From Paraktedonobacter carboxidivorans (GTDB lineage Bacteria > Chloroflexota > Ktedonobacteria > Ktedonobacterales > Ktedonobacteraceae), in assembly GCA_041156125.1 (NCBI GenBank), contig JBEVTI010000005.1, forward strand, positions 1 to 64,000: a stretch of DNA of 64,000 nucleotides. The letters run 5' to 3'. The position numbers were made by a program, and so were the translations under genes. Of this stretch, positions 44,392-53,600 are shown in pieces (the stretch's first letter is position 1; every line of letters begins with the position of its first letter). Below the pieces are notes generated by a model, which was given only the letters and a program-made list of their open reading frames with translations, made no database searches and had not been told where the DNA came from.

Positions 44392-45372
44392 ATGAGAGCT
44401 GTGATCTGCAAAGAGTATGGTCCCCCGGAGCGCCTGGTCATCGAAGAGGTTGAGGCGCTCAAAGCCAGGCCAGGACAAGTCGTTGTCGCTGTCAAGGCCT
44501 GTGGGGTCAATTTTCCAGATACCTTGATTATTGAAGGCAAATATCAGTTCAAACCAGCCCCGCCTTTCTCGCCAGGTGGCGAGGTCGCGGGCACTGTGAA
44601 GGCTATCGGTGAAGGGGTGAAAGGTGTCTCGGTCGGCGACCGAGTGATTGCGTTCACTGGCTGGGGCGGCTTTGCTGAGGAAGTATTGGCTGAGGCAAAA
44701 ACGCTCATTCCCTTCCCCGCAGAGATGGATTTCGCTACTGCCTCGGCTTTTGTCATGGTCTACGGCACCTCGCACTACGCTCTCAAAGATCGCGCGAAAC
44801 TTCAGCCAGGAGAGACGCTTCTCGTCCTGGGTGCCGCTGGGGGCGTTGGTCTGGCGGCTGTGGAATTGGGGAAAGCGCTGGGCGCGCGCGTTATCGCCGC
44901 AGCCTCCAGCGCGGAGAAGCTTGCTGTTTGCCAGGAACATGGCGCGGACGAGTGCATCAATTATGCCAGCGAAGATCTCAAGGAGCGTATTAAAGCGCTG
45001 ACCGCTGGCAAGGGCGTTGATGTGGTCTATGATCCGGTTGGCGGCAATTATTCAGAGACTGCTTTGCGGGGCATGGCCTGGGAAGGCCGCTATCTGGTCA
45101 TTGGCTTCGCGGCAGGCGATATCCCACGCATCCCTTTAAATCTGACTCTACTCAAAGGCTGTTCCATCGTCGGAGTCTTCTGGGGTTCATTTACCTCGCG
45201 CGATCCACAACGCAATCAGGAACACTTGCGCGAGTTACTAGCCTGGTATCAGGCAGGGAAAATTCGCCCACATATTTCTGCCACGTATCCGCTGGAGCGA
45301 ACCGCTGATGCACTCAACGATATGCTGGCTCGCAAGATTACCGGGAAAGCTGTCTTGCTGATCGGTTCTTAA
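44392..45372 (+). CDS. NADPH:quinone oxidoreductase-family protein
   Basis: A 326-residue zinc-independent medium-chain dehydrogenase/reductase. The start at 44392 is preceded by GGAGG. The N-terminus MRAVICKEYGPPERL and KACGVNFPDTLIIEGKYQ are typical of quinone oxidoreductases; the cofactor loop is LGAAGGVGLAAVELGKALGA. The usual catalytic zinc ligands are absent. Members reduce quinones or enones with NADPH. It is a single-gene unit flanked by terminators. Confidence 0.9.
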   Translation: MRAVICKEYGPPERLVIEEVEALKARPGQVVVAVKACGVNFPDTLIIEGKYQFKPAPPFSPGGEVAGTVKAIGEGVKGVSVGDRVIAFTGWGGFAEEVLAEAKTLIPFPAEMDFATASAFVMVYGTSHYALKDRAKLQPGETLLVLGAAGGVGLAAVELGKALGARVIAAASSAEKLAVCQEHGADECINYASEDLKERIKALTAGKGVDVVYDPVGGNYSETALRGMAWEGRYLVIGFAAGDIPRIPLNLTLLKGCSIVGVFWGSFTSRDPQRNQEHLRELLAWYQAGKIRPHISATYPLERTADALNDMLARKITGKAVLLIGS

Positions 45373-45378
45373 GCATGT

Positions 45379-45420
45379 CTGTGAATGGAGCAGCAAATGT
45401 AGGCTCTGCTCCATTCACAG
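45379..45420 (+). terminator. Terminator, perfect 15-bp inverted repeat
   Basis: CTGTGAATGGAGCAG (45379-45393) pairs with 45406-45420 around 12 bases, between convergent genes; outer GCATGT/ACATGC arms extend it. It probably works in both directions. Confidence 0.75.
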
Positions 45421-45439
45421 CTAATGAACAGATACATGC

Positions 45440-46102
45440 TCAGCCCGCGAAATCTTCAGTGACCCAGACGATGCCTTGCGCATCAACATAGATGCCAACA
45501 CCAACACGATTATAAGAGGAATTGAGCAAATTAAGACGGTGCCCGTCGTCCGGGGGCTGCTCGGCCAGCATATTTTGCTCGATCTGCCTTACTCCCGCCC
45601 ATGTCATAGCCGAGGTATACCCAACGTTCTCGCCACAGTTCGTCCATGAGATGCCCTCATGGCTCATGCGCTTGCAGGGTTCATCCTCACCGGGACATTG
45701 ATGGCTCATGCCGCAACTGGCCATCCTCTGGCTATGCAGCCGCGCGCCAGCGGACATTGCGCGGTTTAGCATGTAAGCATTTAGCCCCTGGCTCGTGCGA
45801 TCCTGGTTAATCAAGACAAGGAGTTGTCCCTGTAACTGCCGTTCCATATTCGCCTGCGCCAGCGCCGGACTGGTGTTGTGCCTGGACGCGGGATGATGGC
45901 TACCGTTGGCACTACGAGGAGTCGCTAGTGGATCGGGTGTAGGCTGGACTAACTCAACAAGACTTCCATCTACCTTCGTTGCGTATGGCGATGGAGATTG
46001 CGGACTTGCTGCCATCTGCCTTCGGCTCCCATCGACTATTCCACATCCCATTAGCGCAAATAAAAGCAGTAAAGCCTGCAAATACCAGCAAATTCTGTGC
46101 AT
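45440..46102 (-). CDS. CAP-domain (SCP/PR-1-like) lipoprotein
   Basis: A 220-residue protein. The start at 46102 gives a signal peptide with a lipobox (ALMGC at residues about 17-21). A Pro/Ser/Thr-rich spacer follows to about residue 75, then a CAP domain: LLVLINQDRTSQGLNAY, the HSQRMASCGMSHQC loop, SWTNCGENVGY and DDGHRLNLLNSSYNRVGVG. Extra cysteines suggest disulfides. Bacterial CAP proteins are secreted or surface-bound with varied, mostly unknown roles. It would be modified by the Lgt encoded at 38.8-40.3 kb. Confidence 0.85.
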   Translation of the reverse strand: MHRICWYLQALLLLFALMGCGIVDGSRRQMAASPQSPSPYATKVDGSLVELVQPTPDPLATPRSANGSHHPASRHNTSPALAQANMERQLQGQLLVLINQDRTSQGLNAYMLNRAMSAGARLHSQRMASCGMSHQCPGEDEPCKRMSHEGISWTNCGENVGYTSAMTWAGVRQIEQNMLAEQPPDDGHRLNLLNSSYNRVGVGIYVDAQGIVWVTEDFAG

Positions 46103-46346
46103 AGATAAACGCTCCCTCCACATCCACAATGCTTTGTCATATATTTATTATTGCGCAGTGTAACACACCAGCAAATTTGCGTGGACTATGAAGGCTGAAA
46201 ATAGTACCTTCAGGATGATTTTCCCGTGAAGCCTTAAACAGGCTTGTTTTTAAAGGTGAGCAGGTGGAAACGCAGAAAAGGGGCCCTCTACGCTGAGCAG
46301 CAAGGCAAGAAGCACAAAAAGCAACGGCTTAAAAGCAGAGCCTGCC

Positions 46347-47615
46347 TTATCCCACGGGACGCAGCATCGGCAATTCTGGTCTGATCTCGAAGCGCAGTAG
46401 ATGATGCGCCTGGCGAATGGCAGACTCAACAGCCGCTGGCGTGTCTCCGCGCGCGAAGATAAAGCCAAGATAGCTGGCTCCTTCGGGTAGGGGGACCAGG
46501 GAATAGTTGATTTTGGCAGTAATCTCAACTCCAGTGACCAGTGGCACCCGTTGAGCATCCTCCACACCGCGAATGTTTTTAAGCAGGCCAGCGGCGGGAA
46601 TGGGAATCATCATGACTCCTGCAGCTGCGTTCTCACGTTCGACATTACCAAGTTCCTCGCCAAGAGCGTGGCGCAGGATAAGTTCTTCGAGGCACATGCC
46701 CGAGCTAAATTCTAGCACCGTCGAGCAAAGACCACCGATCGAGCGTCCCGCGATCTCCAGCATCCATGGTCCACGCTCATTGACACGTAACTCGGCATGC
46801 ACCGGCCCTTCACGCAAACCGAGCGCAGCGGAAGCTATAGAAACACAGCGCGCGATCTCCTGCTGTATATCCTGCGCCAGCCGCGAGGGCGTAATGTAAA
46901 TGGTCTCTTCAAAGAAAGGGCCATCCAGGGGATCAGGCTTATCGAAAAGCGCCAGCACTTTCAGTTCACCACGCGTTAGAATACCCTCCAACGCGACCTC
47001 GCAGCCAGGGATAAAGTCCTCTACAAGGATCGATGTTTCCAGCTCCGAGTTGCCTTCAACAAGCAACAAACGCTTCAAGCGTGTAAACGCGGCGACAAAT
47101 TCGCTATGATCGTTGGCACGGATGACGCCACGGCTGCCAGAGAGGCGCAACGGCTTGACAACACAGGGATAGTTAACCTGCGTAGCAATCCAGTGCGGGT
47201 CAGCGCTAAGGGCGAACGGGCGAAAAACCGGGCAGGGAGCTCCACCACGCTCCATCAACGTACGCATCAGTAGCTTATCACGCGCGGCCTCCGCGGCATG
47301 AGGCGAATTGTGCGGCAATCCGAGCCTAGCGCAGGCGCGCGCAGCCAATTCGCTGGCGCTATCGTCGATTGAAAGAAGCGCCGCCAGGGGATGCTCGCTG
47401 GCATATTCTACAATGGTCGCCAGAGAAGCAACCGGGTCAGTAAAGTCCAGGCCCAGTGGCACATGCCAGTAGTCAGAAAGCGTCTCTGGCAGATCAATAC
47501 CTACCACCACTTCCAGTTCGAGACCACGAGCCGCGTTTAAAAAAGCGCCTGCTCGGTAGGTGGCAGGGGACATCAAGAGCAAAATACGTCCGGGCACTAA
47601 TAGATTATTCGTCAT
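46347..47615 (-). CDS. ATP-grasp domain protein
   Basis: A 422-residue protein of the ATP-grasp ligase superfamily: an N-terminal Rossmann-like region (ILLLMSPATYRAGAFLNAA), then the ATP-binding lysine region YPCVVKPLRLSGSRGVIRA, LVEDFIPGCEVALEG and the metal-binding segment HAELRVNERGPWMLEIAGR. It looks most like carboxylate-amine ligases of the L-amino-acid ligase type, but the substrate cannot be told. The C-terminus also has a small alpha/beta extension. It begins 3 bp after a small gene of unknown function, implying cotranslation. Confidence 0.78.
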   Translation of the reverse strand: MTNNLLVPGRILLLMSPATYRAGAFLNAARGLELEVVVGIDLPETLSDYWHVPLGLDFTDPVASLATIVEYASEHPLAALLSIDDSASELAARACARLGLPHNSPHAAEAARDKLLMRTLMERGGAPCPVFRPFALSADPHWIATQVNYPCVVKPLRLSGSRGVIRANDHSEFVAAFTRLKRLLLVEGNSELETSILVEDFIPGCEVALEGILTRGELKVLALFDKPDPLDGPFFEETIYITPSRLAQDIQQEIARCVSIASAALGLREGPVHAELRVNERGPWMLEIAGRSIGGLCSTVLEFSSGMCLEELILRHALGEELGNVERENAAAGVMMIPIPAAGLLKNIRGVEDAQRVPLVTGVEITAKINYSLVPLPEGASYLGFIFARGDTPAAVESAIRQAHHLLRFEIRPELPMLRPVG

Positions 47616-47618
47616 GAA

Positions 47619-47888
47619 CTACACTTCTTTCTCTTCACTATCCTGCATCACTTCAACCTTCAATCCCTTTCCCTTGAGAGCTGCCGCTAGCGCGAACAGG
47701 CGCTCATCTCCCTGCACTATCCATTGCACTTCTGGTCCATCCCATTGACAGGTAAACGTTCCCTGCCAATGGCTATGCTTAATGCGGCCCTGATAGTGCC
47801 AGGAAGAGGCCATAGGGCGCATATTATTAAAACCAAAACCAACCCCGGTGATGCTGGCAAAGTCTTTACTGCGAAATTTGACTTTCAT
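47619..47888 (-). CDS. Conserved-looking small protein of unknown function
   Basis: An 89-residue protein, not recognised. It is rich in aromatic residues (SSWHYQGRIKHSHWQGTF, VQWIVQG), lacks a signal peptide or membrane helix and ends in an acidic-basic tail. It sits 3 bp ahead of the ATP-grasp gene, so the two are probably translated together. It could be a partner or substrate-presenting protein. Confidence 0.55.
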   Translation of the reverse strand: MKVKFRSKDFASITGVGFGFNNMRPMASSWHYQGRIKHSHWQGTFTCQWDGPEVQWIVQGDERLFALAAALKGKGLKVEVMQDSEEKEV

Positions 47889-48233
47889 AATTCTGCTGCT
47901 GCTTCTTCTTAAAAACGTTGCATGCTTGAGAAAACTGAATATCTTTATTCTAACAAAATCTTAGCGATCTTGAAAGTGCTTGAACTATTCGGCACCCGCA
48001 ACGCCTCGCACAGAATTTTAAAGAATGGCTAAAAAACCAAAAGAAGGGTATCATATACTATATATTATCTATTGTAATGGATGGATGCAATTTAACTCCT
48101 TCTTTAATCGAAAAGGGGGCGGTTGATTGTTCTCCCTCAGGTATCTCTTATAGAATTTATTTTCTTAATAGAGAATGCCAGTCAAATAGAGCGCTGTACA
48201 GAAAACCCTGGATGCAATGAAAGGAACAGACGC
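47889..48233. other. AT-rich divergent intergenic region
   Basis: About 345 bp between the divergent small gene and the candidate precursor gene. It is markedly AT-rich (for example around 48050-48080). No promoter of good quality or hairpin was identified. Confidence 0.4.
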
Positions 48234-48524
48234 ATGAGTAAAGCGCGGCAGAATATACCCACGCTCGCCATGTGGGAGCGTATTCTGTGTATCAGGCAAC
48301 GCATGGAGAGCGGAGAGAAGCACAACTCCATGTATGTCTGCGAAAATGCTTTGAGCGTTGATGCAGTGGGGCTAAGGCACATGCAGATGGAATTGATGAG
48401 CAAAGTGATTACAGATGAAATTTGGGATACTACCATTAATGAATGGGTCATTAATGAATGGGTCAAAGAAGATGCTTTTGACGATTTTGATCAATGGGAC
48501 AAATCAGGGTGGAATACTCAGTAA
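48234..48524 (+). CDS. Candidate RiPP precursor peptide
   Basis: A 96-residue peptide. The start at 48234 is preceded by AAAGGAA. The first ~65 residues form a leader-like helix-rich part. The C-terminal ~30 residues are strikingly aromatic and acidic: two perfect INEWV units (a 15-bp tandem repeat at 48434-48463), then DAFDDFDQWDKSGWNTQ. Trp/Phe followed two residues later by Lys, Asp, Gln or Thr matches the three-residue rings made by cyclophane-forming radical SAM maturases. Such a maturase is encoded 95 bp downstream. It is not Gly-rich like GrrA substrates, so it may be a new precursor type. No family is recognised by eye. Confidence 0.6.
   Translation: MSKARQNIPTLAMWERILCIRQRMESGEKHNSMYVCENALSVDAVGLRHMQMELMSKVITDEIWDTTINEWVINEWVKEDAFDDFDQWDKSGWNTQ
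48434..48463 (+). repeat. 15-bp perfect tandem repeat in the precursor gene
   Basis: CATTAATGAATGGGT occurs twice without a gap, encoding INEWV twice in the putative core region. Confidence 0.9.
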
Positions 48525-48619
48525 GGGTAAGATCTTACGCCTTGCGCAGTAGTGCCAGCAATGTTGATTACGCGAATGTGTTAAGTCAGGCCCGGCCCTT
48601 TATAGCGAGGAGCGCTAGC

Positions 48620-49732
48620 ATGGTAGCAACCCAACTCGTCATTATCCAACCAACTTCTCAGTGTAACATCAACTGTAGTTACTGCTATCTGCCGGAACGT
48701 ACGCTCAAAAAACGGATCAATATGCGCACAGTGGCTCGTATTGGAGAAGCATTGTTTGCGTCGCCGTTTGTCGGAGAGTCTATTAGCATCGTCTGGCACG
48801 CGGGAGAGCCTCTCATCCTTCCGGTGCGCTTTTATGAGCAAGCGTTGCATTGTTTGCAAGAGCAGAATACGCGAGGAGTGCGGATCGAGCATCATATTCA
48901 GACAAATGCCACTTTGATCACCCAGGAATGGTGCGATTTCTTTCAGCGCCAGCACATACAAATCGGCGTCAGCCTGGATGGTCCTCAGTTTGTGCATAAT
49001 GCCAGCCGGGTAGACCGCGGGGGAGCCGGTACATTCGAGCATACCATGCGCGGAGTACGCCTGCTCCAACAGAACGCGATCCCATTTGCAGTCATCGCGG
49101 TTGTCACCCAGCACTCTCTACCTTTTGCGCAAGAAATATGGCGCTTTTTTAGCGACTTACGCCCGCGGCGCCTGTGTTTCAACGCGGAAGAGCAGGAGGG
49201 CATACATCTTACCTCCTCTCTTTATAGCGCAGAGAATGTAGCGCGCTATCAACTCTTCTTGCGGGAGATCTTCGCCTGTAATACGCAAGCAGGTGAACCG
49301 CTGAAGATCCGCGAGTTTGAAACAATCAGGGAGCGTATCCAATTCGGCAAACTCTGGGCCAGATCCCAGACCAATATCCCTGGAGCTATTTTCAGCTTTG
49401 ATTGCGATGGCAATGTATCGACATTCTCGCCTGAAATGTTAACTATGGCCTTTCCTGAACAGGGTGCCTTTCAATTTGGCAACGTCTTTACCCACACACT
49501 GGAACAGGTGCTGGCCAGCCAGAAGTGCCTGCAGGTCCAGGCAGCCATTCAACGCGGCGTCTCGCGCTGTCTACAGACCTGTGAATACTTTGTGTTTTGC
49601 GGTGGAGGCTATCCTTCTAATAAATTGAGTGAGCATCAGACTTTCGATGCCAGCGAAACACATGCATGCCGCCTGCGCGTCAAAGCAACAGCTGATGTTG
49701 TACTGGAGCACCTGGAAAGCAAGGCACTTTAG
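48620..49732 (+). CDS. Radical SAM/SPASM peptide maturase (GrrM-like, cyclophane-forming type)
   Basis: A 370-residue protein starting at 48620 with GCGAGGAG upstream. The radical SAM cysteines are in IIQPTSQCNINCSYCYLPER; HAGEPLILP and the SPASM-type C-terminus with CLQTCEYFVFCGGGYPSNK and a last Cys in THACRL follow. These motifs, especially QPTxxCNxxCxYCYLP and GNVSTFSPE, characterise the GrrM/XyeB/FxsB group that links aromatic side chains to the backbone of peptide substrates. The preceding small gene is the likely substrate. No transporter or protease gene is adjacent. It converges on the TerC gene with a 4-bp overlap of the ends. Confidence 0.88.
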   Translation: MVATQLVIIQPTSQCNINCSYCYLPERTLKKRINMRTVARIGEALFASPFVGESISIVWHAGEPLILPVRFYEQALHCLQEQNTRGVRIEHHIQTNATLITQEWCDFFQRQHIQIGVSLDGPQFVHNASRVDRGGAGTFEHTMRGVRLLQQNAIPFAVIAVVTQHSLPFAQEIWRFFSDLRPRRLCFNAEEQEGIHLTSSLYSAENVARYQLFLREIFACNTQAGEPLKIREFETIRERIQFGKLWARSQTNIPGAIFSFDCDGNVSTFSPEMLTMAFPEQGAFQFGNVFTHTLEQVLASQKCLQVQAAIQRGVSRCLQTCEYFVFCGGGYPSNKLSEHQTFDASETHACRLRVKATADVVLEHLESKAL

Positions 49733-50532
49733 ACACTAGATTTTGTGGCAACACGGAAGCGTCGCACTCTGGTGATCAAAGTAACCACAAGGACAACAAC
49801 AAAGAAGCATATGATTAGGGCAAAGTGAAAGGCAGGATTATTCTGGATGAACGGCAAACTGTGCGCATCATTCCAGACAAGGTCAGCGGAGACCCACGCC
49901 AGAATGAAGCTGGCAATAATAATTAGCCCGGGAATGCGGTTCATCAGTTCGGAGACCAGAGCACTGCCGATAATAAGTAAGGCAATGCTAAAGGAAAGAC
50001 CAATGACCAGAGGCACAACCTGCTGATGAGCTAGCGCGCCGATCGCCACAATATTGTCAAGACTCATCGTAATATCGGCAATGGTAATGGTCCCAATGGC
50101 CAGCCAGAAATCCCAGTTGCGCGTGGATGCCCGCTTTGCTTTGCGGCGACCAGCCCAGTTAGAGAAGCGCCTGACCAGCAGAGGGAGTTGTTCTGCGCTG
50201 CCCGCGGGGAATGAGTCTGGATTCTCAGAGCTTGAACTGACCTCTGCCTGGTTATCGAAAAGCAAACGGATAGCAATAACCAGTACCAGTAAGCCCCCTA
50301 CTGCCTGCAAATAAGGTATACCAAGCAGAAAAGTTGTCGAGATGGTAAAGAAGACACGCATCAAGACAGCTCCCAGACCACCGAGAATCAAAGCTAGCCA
50401 GCGCTGCCTGCGTTGAGAAATACGAGCAGCTGTAGCTCCAATGACCAGCGCATTATCCCCACTCAGAATGAGATCAACCAGGATAATGCCTCCAATTGAC
50501 AACAGAAAGGTAGTAAGTTCAGCTGGAAACAT
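49729..50532 (-). CDS. TerC-family integral membrane protein
   Basis: A 267-residue protein with about seven membrane segments and the two TerC signature motifs, VDLILSGDNALVIG near the N-terminus and DITMSLDNIVAIGA in the second half. A long hydrophilic loop lies between. TerC/YjbE-type proteins are implicated in manganese export and metal homeostasis. It lies 90 bp after the propeller/ATPase gene in the same direction. I saw no yybP-ykoY riboswitch in front of it. Confidence 0.9.
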   Translation of the reverse strand: MFPAELTTFLLSIGGIILVDLILSGDNALVIGATAARISQRRQRWLALILGGLGAVLMRVFFTISTTFLLGIPYLQAVGGLLVLVIAIRLLFDNQAEVSSSSENPDSFPAGSAEQLPLLVRRFSNWAGRRKAKRASTRNWDFWLAIGTITIADITMSLDNIVAIGALAHQQVVPLVIGLSFSIALLIIGSALVSELMNRIPGLIIIASFILAWVSADLVWNDAHSLPFIQNNPAFHFALIICFFVVVLVVTLITRVRRFRVATKSSV

Positions 50533-50621
50533 ACGTTCTTTCCTCTTTCCTGAGAAACTTTGGCACTATTCGACAATAGCATCTTAAAATGACTTCCCCG
50601 GCAAAGCAAAATCGTAGAGCA

Positions 50622-53600
50622 TTATTCTCCCGTGAGAAACTCGTCGCGCGCGATACGCTCCGGGGTGGTATGCTGACACAGCCAGATACGGATCAGGTCA
50701 ACAGGAATGCTAAAAATCTGACCGTCATTGTCTCCTTCAATGATCTCTTCCTGCTGAAGATGACTTAGCGCCTGGCGCATTTTCTCTGCATCACAGGAGC
50801 AATTTAAATCATCAAAGGCTTTTTTCAGGTCAACCAGAGAGAAGATTCCACCCTGCCCTGCATCTGCTTCCCCAGCCAGCAAAGTAAGGATGAGACGCTC
50901 CTCGCGCGAGGAGGCCAGCTTCCAGATCATCCAGAAGTAGTTGTCGCCGCGTTCCAGGACTTTATCAACAATTTTATTGATGTCGTTGGTATTGGCATAG
51001 TTCTTTTTATATTTATTGCAGTAATAAATCAGTTCTTCACATAGCAGGTGAATCAGGTACGGTTGGTCCCCTGTCAGTTGATGGATGAGTTCCAGAGCCT
51101 GAGGATCATAGACCAGATTTTGCACAGGATCTGTAATTAAATGGGCTGCCTCCTCCTCTTTAAGCCTGGAGAGGTGATGCTTTTGCGCGATATTAAGAAG
51201 GGCAGAGCGGTTGTTTATATCATAAAGCAAGACATGGGGCGCCCCCGCAAGGAGAAAATTGACTCCCAGGCGGTGCTGCATTAAGCTCCGTAAGTAATGC
51301 AGAAAATTTTCATCAAGCCGCTTTTGTTGAATTAATTCGTTAAAAACCTCAAACTCATCGAAAAGAAGAATGAGCCGCTGACCTCCAAGTTGCTGAGTGC
51401 TTAACTTTAAGTAGCGATCGAAGGTCTGAGTGGAGTTTTCGCGAAAATTAAACTCATTGAGTGGAGGAGGAGTAAAACCCCTGAGAAACATAGCCTCTTG
51501 AATCTTTAAGGCAAAGTTAGAGAAGAGCTCGGCTGCGCCATTAGACATAGCCAGGTCTTGCAGGTCGATGTGGACAGCAATATGCATCTGGAGTTGATTG
51601 GCCAGCTGATAGATCAGGCTTGTCTTGCCAGAACGACGCTGGCCGATCAGCAAGATCACCCGGTTAGCCCTGGCATTGGTGCTGCCAAGAATGTCTCTCA
51701 AGGAATTCAGATCCTCTTCGCGGCCATAAAACATTTTAGAGTCGCTGGTCGGAGTGCCACCATGATAGGGATTCACAATCGTCTTGAATTCGGCACGCAC
51801 AGGTTTCAGATTAATGTAATGTGGCTGCCTCTGAACTCGATCACGCTTTTCAGCATCATTATAAGTCACCTCTGTGGATAGGCGGAAGCTCTCCGCCAGT
51901 GGCTTGAGAATAAAGCTGACTGTCTGAGCGCGCAAGGTGGATACTTCTGGCAGCGTGCGCTCGACAGAACCAATAACTTCATAGTCGCTGGAACGCTCAG
52001 GAATAGTCACACGAACTGCATCGGCAGCGCTTTTCCCTGTATTGGTCAGATTAAAAGAGAGTTCCACCGTCTCATCGCGCTGCACCTCATTAGGCACAAG
52101 TTCGATCGAGAGCCTGGCCGCTCCGCTGAGCTTGCGAAGTTCCTTTTGGAGAAGCGCGTACCATTGCTGCAAGGCTATGCGAAACAGCGCATCTTCTGGC
52201 AGTAACTCTTGTGTGGAATGAACTGACCTGCCTTCGATATATTGCTGCCTGATCTGGCTCAGCAGATTGATGGCTACAAGTAAAGTAGCGGCCTGATCGC
52301 CCAGGGCCTGGCGTTTACGGTAACGCTTGATCTCATCAACCACTTCCAGCATTCTAACAAGGGTTGCATCAATATCCTTGAAGTGACTGAACGCGTACAT
52401 TTCCGCGGATTCTGTTTTGCGCCGGAGTTGTTCGATACTCTCAATACTTGTAACTTGCAGGACATTGAGCAATTCCTGGTAAACCACAAGCATATCCTCT
52501 ATCTGTGGCATGATCTGTAGCATATCTTGCAAAGCGCTGATAAAGGCAGTCAGATCATCCTGGTAGCCCTTCTTTTGCTCCTGGAACAGTTTAAACCTCT
52601 CTTCCTGGCGCAGACTCTCAAGCGAATTATCTAAGCGGCTCCTGGGAAGCCTGGTAAAGATGGCCTGCTGGAAGCGGGCATAGGCGCTAAAGAATTGTTT
52701 AATGGCCGGTTCTTTGGAGGAGATGGCTATCTGCTTGCTGATAGTAACATCAAGAGCAGTGCTCAGAAGTTCATGTAGATCCTGTAGAAGGGTTCTGCCT
52801 TGATAGATGGCGGGATCACTGTCCCCATCAGCAGCGGCAGAGTGCTCGTGCCGATAATCGAAGTAACTAGCCAGGCTACGCCCGGTCTCCTGAAGAATCC
52901 ACAGGTTTTTGTCACGCGTACTGGTCATAAGCATAGAGAACACCTGCGCGGGATCAAGCTTGACAAGGCAGTGAAGCTGGCGAATTACCATACGCCTCAG
53001 CCAGAGATCCTCATTGCGCAGAAAACGCTTCAGATATTCAAAGCTAAGCCTTTTATTGACCAGGGCAAGTTCATCGAGTACGTTGATAATGGTAATTCTG
53101 GTTTCGCGCTGAGGTTTTCTGGCCAGTTGCTGGAGCAACTGGTGACTCTGGCGCATCTCACGCTTATTGCTACTGGTACGACAAAGATTGACAATAGCAT
53201 TCGCTAGCTTTTGCGCGACTAGCAGCGAAGGATCTTTTGCCACAGCCGTGCGCAAATGTTTAAAATCTTCGTCGGTATGGGTCCTCTGTCCGGCAATCCT
53301 CTCAATCGCAAAAGCACGCACATACTCGTCAGGTTGCTTTTGATAGTCACTATAGGTATAAAGTAGCTCGCGCGGCTCAATATTATTGCCAACAAAGAAC
53401 CAGCTCTGTTCGATCAGTTCACGGATAGTGGCAAGTGGCAGGATCTGGAAGAGCAGCAAACGGTCATCCGTGGCTACTGCTATTTCAACCATGTTATCTG
53501 GCAAATAGCGATGCCTGGAATCTTGAGAGTCGCGAGGATGCAAATCTTTGGCGCGCACCACACGCACTCGATCCCCAACAGGGATTTGCAGCAAAAGATC

